Translations under genes and position numbers: made by a program
Shown here: positions 7,827 through 16,372 of the stretch, piece by piece
Numbering within the stretch: position 1 is the stretch's first letter
Layout: each line of letters opens with the position of its first letter
Assembly (NCBI GenBank): GCA_021157525.1
Contig: JAGGWK010000082.1
Location: 1-50,895 of the forward strand
Reading direction: 5' to 3'
Source: Candidatus Cloacimonadota bacterium
GTDB lineage: Bacteria; Cloacimonadota; Cloacimonadia; Cloacimonadales; TCS61
DNA: 50,895 nt
The notes under the pieces: generated by a model
Databases searched by the model: none
Seen by the model: the letters and a program-made list of their open reading frames with translations, nothing else
What the model was told of the DNA's origin: nothing

Positions 7827-9071
7827 ATGGACATCATAACAAAGGATCGGCAATACTTCAAGTTTTGTCTGTATGGTTTTCTCAAAAATCTTCGCTTTTT
7901 TGATGCATTCTTCATGCTGTATCTTGTTGAAAAAGGACTGACCTATACGCAAATAGGCATCCTCTATGGTGTTCGTGAAATAGCTATTAATATCTTTGAA
8001 ATTCCATCAGGCATAATTGCCGATACTTACGGAAGAAAAAACTCACTAATCGGCTCCTTTCTTTTATACATACTTTCGTTTTTTGTCTTTACCTTCTCCA
8101 AAAATTTCTGGTTCTTTTTGATGGCCTTTATGCTATATGGAATCGCTGATGCTTTCCGCTCTGGGACACATAAGGGTATCATCATGGATTATCTGAAATT
8201 AAATCACTGGGAAAAGCAAAAAATCAATTACTATGGACATACCCGTTCATGGTCTCAAAAAGGTTCCGCTGTATCTTCGCTCATTGCAGGGCTAATCGTT
8301 TTTTATAGCGGAACCTATCAGAATATCTTTCTCTATTCCATTATTCCCTATCTGCTAAACTTTTTCTTAATTCTATCATATCCAAAAGAGCTGAATCATT
8401 CAATTATGGAAAGAGCTCCAACAAACAGCATTGCGATAGGATACACGGTTACATCTTTTTTTAAAATTATCAAACAACCTGATGTTTTAAAAATCATTAG
8501 CGCTTCCGCTCTTCACACAGCTTACCTGCGAGCAGTTAAAGACTACATCCAGCCATTGATGATAATTGTATCACTATCAATACCGATAATGCTGCATGTG
8601 GAGGTAGAAAAGAAAAATGGGATAGTTATTGGTGTGATATATTTCTTCATATATCTCACAACATCACTGGCATCACAATTTTCATCGAAAATTGCTGCAA
8701 AGAACAAGCAGAGTATTTCCTATATCACATTACTATCAGGATTTATCTTTGGAATAACTTGCGGTGTTTTTTATCTCTATGATTTGTGGATAATCTCATT
8801 GATTGCATTTGTAGGAATTTACGTCGTTGAGAATATTAGAAAACCGATTTTAACAGGATTTATCTCAGATAACGTGCCAAACGAAATTTTAACATCGGTT
8901 ATTTCAGCTCAATCCTTATTGAAAACAATTATGACGGCAATACTGGCATTACTTTTTGGCATTATTGCAGACACTTTCGGCATTGGCGTATCCTTCGTGT
9001 TCGTATCCTTATTTCTGTCAGTTTTTACGTTTTTGATAAACAGGCATAATAGCCAACAGGGAAACACGTGA
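7827..9071 (+). CDS. MFS transporter
   Basis: Inner-membrane transporter with about 12 hydrophobic segments over 414 residues. The loop between helices 2 and 3 carries the major-facilitator signature motif as GIIADTYGRKNS (about 62-73), and a weaker equivalent GIIADTFGIG recurs in the second half. The FEIPSG element before the motif is typical of a large group of putative drug or metabolite exporters. The substrate cannot be read. The stop codon overlaps the GTG start of the CPBP gene (GTGA), so the two are coupled. Same AT-rich composition as its neighbours. Confidence 0.9.
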   Translation: MDIITKDRQYFKFCLYGFLKNLRFFDAFFMLYLVEKGLTYTQIGILYGVREIAINIFEIPSGIIADTYGRKNSLIGSFLLYILSFFVFTFSKNFWFFLMAFMLYGIADAFRSGTHKGIIMDYLKLNHWEKQKINYYGHTRSWSQKGSAVSSLIAGLIVFYSGTYQNIFLYSIIPYLLNFFLILSYPKELNHSIMERAPTNSIAIGYTVTSFFKIIKQPDVLKIISASALHTAYLRAVKDYIQPLMIIVSLSIPIMLHVEVEKKNGIVIGVIYFFIYLTTSLASQFSSKIAAKNKQSISYITLLSGFIFGITCGVFYLYDLWIISLIAFVGIYVVENIRKPILTGFISDNVPNEILTSVISAQSLLKTIMTAILALLFGIIADTFGIGVSFVFVSLFLSVFTFLINRHNSQQGNT

Positions 9072-9805
9072 AAAATTCACGAATAATCCGCATTATCCTT
9101 TTCTATACCATCGCGATATCAATATCTAACCTATTTAGATTTGATTTATTGGGTTGGAATTCAAGGTTAGATAAACTTCCTGCTTATACTTTGATATTAT
9201 TTAGTCCATTAGGGGCTATAGGTATAATAATCGGAGCTCTTATTTCTATTAACCTGTTAAAGAAAAAACGTAAAACAAATATGTCAATGTGGGGTACATC
9301 AAAAAAACTCAGTATTTTAATGAGTCTTATCCCGATTATTTTGATGTTCATTATCGGTGTTACAAACACCAAAGGTATCGACAATCATTATTTTGGACTA
9401 CTGGGAGCAGTAGCAACACTTGTCTATTGTTTTGCTGAGGAAATCGGTTGGCGTGGTTATCTTGAAGATGAATTATGGGAAATAAAACCGATAATCAAAT
9501 ATTCGCTAATTGGCTTTTTATGGTATTTTTGGCATTTGAACTTTATCAATGATGTTTCCATTGTTTCAAATTTATTATCCCTTGGAATTCTGATTTTGGG
9601 AAGTTGGGGGATTGGACAAGTTGCTGTAAAAACAAAATCAATAATTGCTTGTGCTTGTTTTCATCTGATAGTCAATATCATGGCCTTTAATCCAATTATC
9701 AAGGATGGCATTACCGGTAAATCAAAACTGATAATTCTATTTGTGAGTATCGGAATTTGGATGGTTATATTACGAATGTGGGAAAAGCAGGATAATCTGG
9801 CGTAA
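9068..9805 (+). CDS. CPBP family intramembrane glutamic endopeptidase
   Basis: A polytopic membrane protein of 245 residues. It contains the CAAX-prenyl-protease/bacteriocin-processing signature: EEIGWRGYL (about residues 122-130) with the catalytic Glu pair and Arg, a second motif with His in FWHLNF, and a third with His in ACFHLIVN. Bacterial members are tied to bacteriocin immunity, peptide maturation or membrane-protein turnover. The start is the GTG at 9068, overlapping the MFS stop by four bases; no other start keeps the first helix. Being coupled to an exporter suggests processing or immunity linked to the exported compound, but that is inference. Confidence 0.88.
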   Translation: MKNSRIIRIILFYTIAISISNLFRFDLLGWNSRLDKLPAYTLILFSPLGAIGIIIGALISINLLKKKRKTNMSMWGTSKKLSILMSLIPIILMFIIGVTNTKGIDNHYFGLLGAVATLVYCFAEEIGWRGYLEDELWEIKPIIKYSLIGFLWYFWHLNFINDVSIVSNLLSLGILILGSWGIGQVAVKTKSIIACACFHLIVNIMAFNPIIKDGITGKSKLIILFVSIGIWMVILRMWEKQDNLA

Positions 9806-10282
9806 GCCTGTAGAATAACCAATAACCCGCCGCCCCCGCCAAAACCCGATTCAGGCCGAAAGCGTTGCTGCATCCGACCTGAAAAAGAAACACCTGAAAA
9901 GCTACCAGCCAAAACCAATACTGGCGGTAGGACAAGCTGCCAGGCTATAAGTCGGCATGAAAATTACCACCCGGAATGATACAAGGGCTGTTTTCTCCCT
10001 CAACGTCAAACTTGATATGCCGCACTTCAGACTCAACCAGTTCGCTGTTGATTACGTAATCGTAGGTGAATTCCATAAGCATGTTCCAGCATCGTATCCA
10101 GTTCAGTAGCAAAGAACCAACTTACCGGTAACAGACAAACAGCAATTACCAGAATCTTTTTCATTCCCCCCCCTGTTTTGCGTTCAACTTTTTTATAAAG
10201 GAGTGGGATTCCCCGTCAGCACAAAAATCCTTTACAAATATGCATCCCTTCAGGAAATGAGCATGTAATAGATGAGGTTATT
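9806..10282. other. Intergenic region between the AT-rich block and coaBC
   Basis: About 480 bases. The left part (9806-9944) is C-rich and normal in composition, with one GCATCC near 9872, and shows no gene. The middle holds a broken minus-strand gene (9945-10164). The right part leads into coaBC and holds another GCATCC near 10240. Confidence 0.5.
9945..10164 (-). pseudogene. Frameshifted remnant of a small exported protein
   Basis: On the minus strand an ATG at 10164 opens a clear signal peptide (MKKILVIAVCLLPVSWFFA) followed by TELDTMLEHAYG. It then runs into out-of-frame sequence and stops. A second frame continues in register with protein-like text (MEFTYDYVINSELVESEVRH...) to a TAG at 9945-9947. 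One indel near 10080 would join them into a protein of about 72 residues. A run of eight G (10166-10173 on the opposite strand) forms the ribosome-binding region two bases before the ATG. No family is recognised. Confidence 0.5.
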
Positions 10283-11455
10283 ATGATAAAGAATAAAAAG
10301 ATATTGGTCGCCGTAACTGGTGGCATAGCAGCATACAAAGCAGTGGATTTGGTGAGCAAGCTTCGCAAAGCCGGATGCCAGACCAAAGTGATGCTGAGCA
10401 AAAACGCTCAGGAATTTATCACGCCCCTTACTTTCAAGAGTATCAGCGGGATGGATGTGGCCCTGGATATGTTCAGTCCTGCCGGGTATATCGAGCACAT
10501 TACCTGGGCAGACTGGGCAGACATCGTGGTGGTAGCACCGGCAACGGGCAATATCATCGGGAAGGTTGCAGCGGGCATTGCTGACGATCTGATATCCACC
10601 ACCATCATGGCAACCGCAGCGCCGGTACTTTTTGTGCCGGCCATGAATATTCATATGTACGAAAATCCCATAGTTCAACGGAACGTCACCGCGCTGAGAA
10701 AGCTGGGTTATCTCTTTATGGAGCCAGAGCATGGACTCCTTGCCTGTGGGTATCGTGGCAAAGGCCGCTTCCCTCAGACCACCGAAATCCTGTTCGCCAT
10801 CCGCACACATCTGCATCACTCCCGTGATCTGGCAGGCACCACCATCCTCATCTCCACCGGTCCCTGTCAGGAAGCCATCGATCCCATGCGCTATATTACA
10901 AACCACAGTAGTGGCAGGATGGGACTTGCTTTGGCCCGAGCAGCACATTTTCGTGGCGCAGCAGTTCAGGTAGTTGCCGGTGCATTGCAGGATGCAGTTC
11001 CCGACTATTTACCGGTAACCTCCGCCACCACCGCAGCCGCCATGCACACCGCCATATTGAAACATTTTTCCCAAGCAGATATTACCATAATGGCCGCCGC
11101 TGTGAGCGACTACAGACCCTTGCATCCTGCCAAAGAAAAAATAAAAAAAGGCGACAACCTCACCCTTGAGCTGGAACGAACGACAGACATCCTGCAGCAA
11201 TTGGGAGACGAGAAACGCCCTGATCAGACAGTAGTTGGTTTTGCCGCAGAATCCCGCGATATCGTAGAAAACGCCCGGAAGAAGCTGGTGAAAAAGCATC
11301 TGGATTTCATCGTGGCAAACCACTTGCAGGTGGCTGGCCAGGATGCAACTTCCTGCACCATTATCCCGGCATCAGGGACAGAAAAGACCGTTGCGGGAGA
11401 TAAATTTTCCGTTGCCCACCAGATATTGGACATGGTGGCCGGACGGCAAAAATGA
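10283..11455 (+). CDS. coaBC: Bifunctional phosphopantothenoylcysteine decarboxylase/phosphopantothenate-cysteine ligase
   Basis: Carries out two steps of coenzyme A synthesis: ligation of cysteine to 4'-phosphopantothenate and FMN-dependent decarboxylation of the product. The CoaC half starts with VTGGIAAYKAVDL (residues 11-23), then HITWADWADIVVVAPAT, the substrate-binding PAMN and the LACGYRGKGR flap. The CoaB half opens with ISTGPCQEAIDPMRYITN-HSSGRMG, followed by AAAVSDYRP and the conserved lysine-rich KEKIKKG with ELERTTDIL. Length (390) is normal. GAGG precedes the ATG. It heads a seven-gene run in which each gene overlaps or nearly touches the next. Confidence 0.96.
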   Translation: MIKNKKILVAVTGGIAAYKAVDLVSKLRKAGCQTKVMLSKNAQEFITPLTFKSISGMDVALDMFSPAGYIEHITWADWADIVVVAPATGNIIGKVAAGIADDLISTTIMATAAPVLFVPAMNIHMYENPIVQRNVTALRKLGYLFMEPEHGLLACGYRGKGRFPQTTEILFAIRTHLHHSRDLAGTTILISTGPCQEAIDPMRYITNHSSGRMGLALARAAHFRGAAVQVVAGALQDAVPDYLPVTSATTAAAMHTAILKHFSQADITIMAAAVSDYRPLHPAKEKIKKGDNLTLELERTTDILQQLGDEKRPDQTVVGFAAESRDIVENARKKLVKKHLDFIVANHLQVAGQDATSCTIIPASGTEKTVAGDKFSVAHQILDMVAGRQK

Positions 11456-12207
11456 AGCAGCAAGACACTATCATCATCACGGGAAGTAACGGCAATGTGG
11501 CATCGTGGTTTTCCCGGCAATTGCTGGAACAAGGCCATCGGCTGGTGCTTAATGTGCACAAAACCCGAGATCGCGTTGCCGATTTGATCATTGAATATCC
11601 TGACCAGGTACAGATTTTTGAGGCAGATGCCAGCGACGAGGCGCTGTTCGGCACCAAGCTGGCTCAGTGCCTGGCCATTGACGACTGGCATCCCACCGCT
11701 CTCATCCATACGGCTACTATTCGGAGCCACGATTTCAAAAACCTTGCGGACACCGATTCTCAGCTGTGGCGTCACATCATGGATGTAAATGTGATAGGCA
11801 CTTACAATGTGCTCAAAGCCGTGATTCCCTACTTTCGGGAAATGCATTACGGTAAAATCGTGCTTTTTGCCTCGAATGTCACCCGCATCGGATTGCCTAA
11901 AGGCTCGGCCTATTCCGCTTCCAAGGCAGCTATTGCCAACCTGGCCCGAAGCTTGGCAGGAGAAGAAGCGGGCAATGGCATCCTGGTAAATACCATCTCC
12001 CCCGGCCCAATTATGATAGACGAAAGCCACTTTTCCGAAAGCTATCGCAAATTCCGACAAGAATATTATCAGGAAAAAATAAAAGAAATTCCTCTGCAAC
12101 GCTGCGCCACCTTCCGAGACATCTTCGGCATCTGCAATTTCCTCATCTCTGTCGATAATACCTACATCACCGGCGAAGAATTTTACATCACCGGAGGTAA
12201 GCTGTGA
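11452..12207 (+). CDS. Short-chain dehydrogenase/reductase (SDR) family oxidoreductase
   Basis: A classical SDR of 251 residues. It has the NAD(P)-binding glycine motif TGSNGNVASW near residue 11, then the Asn-containing DVNVIGTYN. The catalytic Ser in LFASNV, the YSASK motif and TISPGP follow. It resembles 3-oxoacyl-ACP reductase or polyol-type SDRs but has no feature that fixes the substrate. It overlaps coaBC by four bases (ATGA) and the next gene by four (GTGA), so expression is coupled to coenzyme A synthesis. Confidence 0.92.
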   Translation: MKQQDTIIITGSNGNVASWFSRQLLEQGHRLVLNVHKTRDRVADLIIEYPDQVQIFEADASDEALFGTKLAQCLAIDDWHPTALIHTATIRSHDFKNLADTDSQLWRHIMDVNVIGTYNVLKAVIPYFREMHYGKIVLFASNVTRIGLPKGSAYSASKAAIANLARSLAGEEAGNGILVNTISPGPIMIDESHFSESYRKFRQEYYQEKIKEIPLQRCATFRDIFGICNFLISVDNTYITGEEFYITGGKL

Positions 12208-13262
12208 AGCGATCCCTTATCTTAGGGATGATCGTCTTTTGTTGCTGCGCTGCTTTTGCTGAGTTTGCTGCATACCCCATGGCGGCCTACGGCACCGATA
12301 CCGATTACGTAATTGGAGCCAATTGTTCGTTGCGGTTTCGCCCCACCGCCGCAGATACCAGCTCCACCAAAAGCACCCTTGATTTGCAGATGAAATACAG
12401 CCAGAAACACCAGTTTCAGCTATTACTCCAGCCTGAACTTTACTTTGATGCAGACGCGCTTAAAGCCACCGGCGAACTGAAATTCCGTCGTTGGCCTACA
12501 ACATTTTATGGCATTGGAAACACCAGCTGCTCCTGCACAGGCGAAACCTACACCCCGGTAAAATATGCCGCTGCCGCCCGGATGTCCCGACGGTTTTCTA
12601 CCCATTGGCGCATTGGCCTACGGCTGGATGCCCTGCATCACTCCTTGGAAGATATCACCTCTGGAGGTATGCTGGATGCAGGATCCGTGCCGGGAAGCGA
12701 AGATTATTTCCTGGCTGGCATCGGCCCCACCCTCTCCTTTGATACCCGAGACAACACCTCATACCCCACATGCGGCATCTTTGCCCAAGCTCAGACCGTG
12801 GGCTTCCTCAAAGCACTGGGCAGCGATTATGGCTTTTCCCGGCATCAGCTGGATGTGCGGGGTTATCGGCAACTGATCCCGGGACACATCGTTGCCGCAC
12901 AGGCGGTTGCCATTCACACCCGAGACAGGGTTCCCTTCTCCAGCCTGCCTCAATTGGGTGAATATCTCAGAGCTTACGAAGATGAAAAATTTATCGACCG
13001 CAATCTGGTAGCTCTGCGCACCGAGTACCGGGCAACCCCTTTTTCTTCAGGGTTTCTCAATCGACTGGGAGTGGTGCTGTTTGCCGAAATGGGGGAAACC
13101 AAACATCACGTCAGCGACATCTCGATACAGGACACCCGTTTTGCCGGAGGCACCGGAATTCGCTTTGCCCTGTTTCGCAATCCCCGCTTCAATGTGCGGA
13201 TGGATTTTGGCTGGGGTCATTCTGCCTCCAATCTGGACATCGGTATCCGGGAGAGCTTTTAG
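12204..13262 (+). CDS. BamA/Omp85-type outer-membrane barrel protein without POTRA domains
   Basis: After a signal peptide (about residues 1-20) the 352-residue protein consists only of alternating beta strands. It matches the C-terminal barrel of the Omp85 superfamily (surface antigen D15): FDTRDN, a segment with DVRGYRQL, the hallmark LRAYEDEKFIDRNLVALRTEYR region (loop-6-like), and an aromatic C-terminus (RESF). No POTRA repeats precede the barrel, unlike BamA and TamA, so it may be a lone translocator or pore. The GTG at 12204 overlaps the SDR stop codon; the DUF3108 gene follows directly (TAGATG). Function is unknown beyond outer-membrane location. Confidence 0.82.
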   Translation: MKRSLILGMIVFCCCAAFAEFAAYPMAAYGTDTDYVIGANCSLRFRPTAADTSSTKSTLDLQMKYSQKHQFQLLLQPELYFDADALKATGELKFRRWPTTFYGIGNTSCSCTGETYTPVKYAAAARMSRRFSTHWRIGLRLDALHHSLEDITSGGMLDAGSVPGSEDYFLAGIGPTLSFDTRDNTSYPTCGIFAQAQTVGFLKALGSDYGFSRHQLDVRGYRQLIPGHIVAAQAVAIHTRDRVPFSSLPQLGEYLRAYEDEKFIDRNLVALRTEYRATPFSSGFLNRLGVVLFAEMGETKHHVSDISIQDTRFAGGTGIRFALFRNPRFNVRMDFGWGHSASNLDIGIRESF

Positions 13263-13997
13263 ATGCGTCGCATAATGGTAGCACTTTTTTTACTGGGATG
13301 CATCACAGCATCAGCCCTGAACTTTGATGCAGGTGAAACCCTCACCTTCCAGGTAAAGTACGGCATGGTCTCCGCCGGTGAAGCGACATTGAGCATCCAG
13401 CCCTACAGCTACAACGACTCCATCCCTGCCTACCAGATACAATCTGTGGCAAAAACCAATAAATTCTTTGATTCTGTGTTTAAAGTGCGGGACAAAATAG
13501 AGTCTGTATGGGATGCAGACAAGCTTGTTTCCCTGCGTTTTACCAAACGCCTCCGAGAAGGAAAGTATTGGCAGAAACGCACTCATTACTACTATCCGGC
13601 AACAAATATTACGGTATATACCCGCCAAAACCGTAAAACCAAGCAGTGGAAAACCACCACCATGGATATCCCACCCCATACACAGGACATCCTCACCGCT
13701 TTTTACTGGGTCCGAACCCAAAGCCTGGCTGTGGGCGATAGCATCCTGATAAACATAACCGTGGACGGTCACACAACCGTTGCCAAGGTTATCGTGCATG
13801 AGACCGAGGAATTGGACACCATCTTTGGAAAAAAATCCTGTGTGAAAATCGAGCCTCTTCTGGTGGGAGAAAGCCTGTTTAAACAAACCGGAGCCATTTA
13901 CATCTGGCTTACGAATGACGAAAATAAAATCCCGGTATTACTGGAAAGTAAGATCGTATTTGGACATTTCAGAGCAATATTAACCAATGCAAAATAA
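13263..13997 (+). CDS. DUF3108 domain-containing exported protein
   Basis: A 244-residue protein with a short signal peptide (MRRIMVALFLLGCITASA) and the DUF3108 pattern. This opens with GETLTFQVKYGMVSAGEATLSI, continues with strands through KVRDKIESVWD and YYYPATN, then PPHTQDILTAFYWVRT, and ends with conserved-strand VKIEPLL. Members are periplasmic beta-rich proteins, some proposed to interact with lipids or envelope polymers. The ATG directly follows the stop of the barrel gene, and the 3' end overlaps queA by 11 bases. Pairing with an Omp85-like barrel hints at a shared envelope task, which is inference. Confidence 0.85.
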   Translation: MRRIMVALFLLGCITASALNFDAGETLTFQVKYGMVSAGEATLSIQPYSYNDSIPAYQIQSVAKTNKFFDSVFKVRDKIESVWDADKLVSLRFTKRLREGKYWQKRTHYYYPATNITVYTRQNRKTKQWKTTTMDIPPHTQDILTAFYWVRTQSLAVGDSILINITVDGHTTVAKVIVHETEELDTIFGKKSCVKIEPLLVGESLFKQTGAIYIWLTNDENKIPVLLESKIVFGHFRAILTNAK

Positions 13998-15027
13998 CGA
14001 CTTAACAAAAACACAAAGCTATCATTACCATTTACCAGAAGAGCTTATTGCTCAAAAACCCATCCCCGGACGATCGGCTTCGCGGCTGCTGGTGGCGCAT
14101 CGTTTCAGCAAAGAGCTGGAACACCGCCACTTCACTGATATTTTGGAATATCTGCGTCCCGGTGATATGCTGGTACGCAACAACACCCGGGTGATTCCTG
14201 CCCGTCTTTTGGGACGCAAACCTACCGGTGCACAGGTGGAAGTATTTTTACTCAATCAGATAGATGCAACCCACTGGGAATGTCTGGTAAAACCCGGGCG
14301 ACGACTGATGCCCGGAGCAGAAATCCAGTTTTGTCCCGGTTTCTCTGCCAGTATTGATGCAACCGGCGAAGAAGGAACCCGCATCGTATCATTCCAGTGG
14401 GAAGGAGACTTTTGGCAAACCATCGAAGATCATGGAAAGATGCCGTTGCCGCCCTATATTCATCGCAGTGCCACCGAGGCCGATAAAGTAACCTATCAAA
14501 CCATCTACGCTCAAATCCGTGGATCGGTAGCCGCACCCACAGCGGGCCTGCATTTTACCGACGATGTCTTGCAGCAGATCAGAGAAAAAGGCGTAGAGAT
14601 TGCCGATGTATTGTTGCAAGTAGGTCTGGGTACTTTCCGTCCGGTAAAAACCGACGACATCGCGGCTCACACCATGCACAGCGAATTTTGCAGCATCTCT
14701 CCAGAAACCGCCATCCAGATAAACAAAGCAAAAGCCGAGGGACGCCGGGTGATCGCCGTAGGCACCACATCCACCCGCACATTAGAGAGTTTTGCCCAGG
14801 ATGGCAAGGTGCGCAGCGGCAGTCATTTCACCGACATCTTCATCTATCCCGGCAAAGAGCTGCATATCATCGATGGCTTGCTCACTAATTTTCACATGCC
14901 GGAATCGACCCTTCTGATGCTGGTTTCGGCTTTTGCCGGTTATGAAACCATTATGCATGCCTACAAAATCGCAGTGGAAATGCGTTACCGCTTCTTTAGT
15001 TATGGTGACGCCATGCTGCTCATTTAG
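13987..15027 (+). CDS. queA: S-adenosylmethionine:tRNA ribosyltransferase-isomerase
   Basis: Transfers and isomerises the ribose of SAM onto preQ1-modified tRNA to give epoxyqueuosine in tRNAs for Asp, Asn, His and Tyr. Recognised from YHYHLPEELIAQKPIPGRSASRLL at the N-terminus and VRNNTRVIPARLLGRK. Also seen are GKMPLPPYI, the core motif SVAAPTAGLHFT, HTMHSE, VGTTSTRTLES and the C-terminal TNFHMPESTLLMLVSAF and YRFFSYGDAMLL. The length of 346 is typical. It overlaps the DUF3108 gene by 11 bases. The window also holds queC, so the organism probably makes queuosine from GTP. Confidence 0.97.
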   Translation: MQNNDLTKTQSYHYHLPEELIAQKPIPGRSASRLLVAHRFSKELEHRHFTDILEYLRPGDMLVRNNTRVIPARLLGRKPTGAQVEVFLLNQIDATHWECLVKPGRRLMPGAEIQFCPGFSASIDATGEEGTRIVSFQWEGDFWQTIEDHGKMPLPPYIHRSATEADKVTYQTIYAQIRGSVAAPTAGLHFTDDVLQQIREKGVEIADVLLQVGLGTFRPVKTDDIAAHTMHSEFCSISPETAIQINKAKAEGRRVIAVGTTSTRTLESFAQDGKVRSGSHFTDIFIYPGKELHIIDGLLTNFHMPESTLLMLVSAFAGYETIMHAYKIAVEMRYRFFSYGDAMLLI

Positions 15028-15035
15028 GGGGAAGT

Positions 15036-15803
15036 ATGCAGAATTTTACACATCCACTCTTTGATGAGGTGTATCATTTTAGTCACCTCAGCAGCACCAT
15101 GAGCAAAGCCGAGAGCATGATCCGCGGACAGCTTGCCCAGGGAAATGCGCTCTTTATTGCCGACCGCCAGAGTGGTGGCATGGGCCGCAGGCACGCAGGA
15201 TGGTATTCCCCGGACGGTGGCCTGTGGGTTACTGCCGCATTGTATGGCATGGCGGTACAATCCTATTTCACCCTTTTCATCGGCGTGTGCATCCATAAAG
15301 CGCTGTGCAGGCAATTTCCATCCTTTGCTTCGCACTTTTCCTTGAAGTGGCCCAACGATATTTTTTTAGATGGGAAAAAAGTTGGCGGCATCCTTACTAC
15401 ACACCAGCCCAACAGGCGTTATCACTTTGTGGGAATGGGAATAGACACCAATGTCCCGACTTTTCCACATCACCTTAGCACCATAGCTACCAGCACCTTA
15501 CTCGCTACCGAGACTACAGTGGATAACAGAGTTCTACTCACTGCCATCTGTGACGAAATTGCCGAAGGCCTGCCTCAGATTATCGAGGGAGTATTCACCC
15601 ACAACTACTTTGCAAAAAATTGTTTATTGACGGGAAAAACCGTGATTCTGGATACTGATTTCGAGCAGTTCAGTGGCCTTTGCAAAGGGATAAACAGTCG
15701 TGGCGCTCTGATGCTTGAGCTGGCTCCCGGTATGATTCAGCCATTTTATGCCGGTTCGGTAGTTTCCTGGGAAGCTGCCAAAAATACGGAGGAATTGAAA
15801 TGA
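15036..15803 (+). CDS. birA: Biotin-[acetyl-CoA-carboxylase] ligase, monofunctional
   Basis: Activates biotin with ATP and attaches it to carboxyl-carrier proteins. The catalytic region shows DRQSGGMGRRHAGWYSP (variant of the usual RGRxGRxW biotin-binding loop), LKWPNDIFLDGKKVGGIL with the catalytic lysine, and VGMGIDTN. The small SH3-like C-terminal domain ends in GSVVSWE. At 255 residues it lacks the N-terminal DNA-binding domain of E. coli BirA, so it should not act as a repressor. The loop reads SGGMGRR rather than the usual GRGRRGR, a notable but probably tolerated change. Confidence 0.92.
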   Translation: MQNFTHPLFDEVYHFSHLSSTMSKAESMIRGQLAQGNALFIADRQSGGMGRRHAGWYSPDGGLWVTAALYGMAVQSYFTLFIGVCIHKALCRQFPSFASHFSLKWPNDIFLDGKKVGGILTTHQPNRRYHFVGMGIDTNVPTFPHHLSTIATSTLLATETTVDNRVLLTAICDEIAEGLPQIIEGVFTHNYFAKNCLLTGKTVILDTDFEQFSGLCKGINSRGALMLELAPGMIQPFYAGSVVSWEAAKNTEELK

Positions 15804-16246
15804 AAACAGGTTTTTTCTTTGGTAACCACATTTGCGATGTTGTATTTATTGCATTGTTCTCCGCACAAGCCCTCAAGGTAGTGTTTTCGCTGTTTACCGA
15901 GCGCAAGCTCAATTTTCATCGTTTTTTAGATACCGGCAGTATGCCCAGTTCTCACTCTTCTTCGGTAGTATCGTTGGCTACCGCTATTGGCATCCAGGAA
16001 GGATTTTACTCTACCCTTTTTGCCATATCTGCCGTATTGGCCGTAGTGGTAATGTATGATGCCACCGGCGTGCGTCGCGCTGCCGGTAAACAGGCAGAGG
16101 TACTCAATAAGATCGTGGATAATTTCAAGAAAAACGAAGGACTGGTACTGATAGAGGAAAACCTCAAAGAGCTTTTGGGTCACACTCCTCTGGAAGTCTT
16201 TGGCGGTGCTTTATTGGGCATGATTGTGGCGGTGCTGTTTACGTAG
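15800..16246 (+). CDS. Divergent PAP2 family membrane protein (DUF212/YuiD-like)
   Basis: A 148-residue membrane protein of the acid-phosphatase/vanadium-haloperoxidase-related DUF212 family. Motifs include TGSMPSSHSSSVVSLATA, MYDATGVRRAAGKQAEVLN and the terminal LGHTPLEVFGGALLGMIVA. About three or four hydrophobic helices are seen. The catalytic set resembles that of PAP2 phosphatases, so a role in lipid-phosphate turnover is possible, but the family is not well characterised. Overlaps birA by four bases and is the last gene of this operon, facing a convergent minus-strand gene. Confidence 0.88.
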   Translation: MKTGFFFGNHICDVVFIALFSAQALKVVFSLFTERKLNFHRFLDTGSMPSSHSSSVVSLATAIGIQEGFYSTLFAISAVLAVVVMYDATGVRRAAGKQAEVLNKIVDNFKKNEGLVLIEENLKELLGHTPLEVFGGALLGMIVAVLFT

Positions 16247-16312
16247 TACTGTTTTTATGTGCCCTGCTTTTGTCTCTTTTCCGTGTTATTTGTGGTTTTT
16301 CCATAACTCACA

Positions 16313-16342
16313 ACCAAAAACAGAGCCCGATTCGGGCTCTGC
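16313..16342 (-). terminator. Intrinsic terminator of the 16.4-17.6 kb outer-membrane gene
   Basis: A perfect inverted repeat, CAGAGCCCGA/TCGGGCTCTG with a one-base centre (16321-16341), is followed on the minus strand by a run of T. It lies just after the minus gene's stop and is also convergent with the DUF212 gene on the other side. Confidence 0.85.
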
Positions 16343-16372
16343 CTTTCCAATGCACGGACAACAAGGGGGTTT

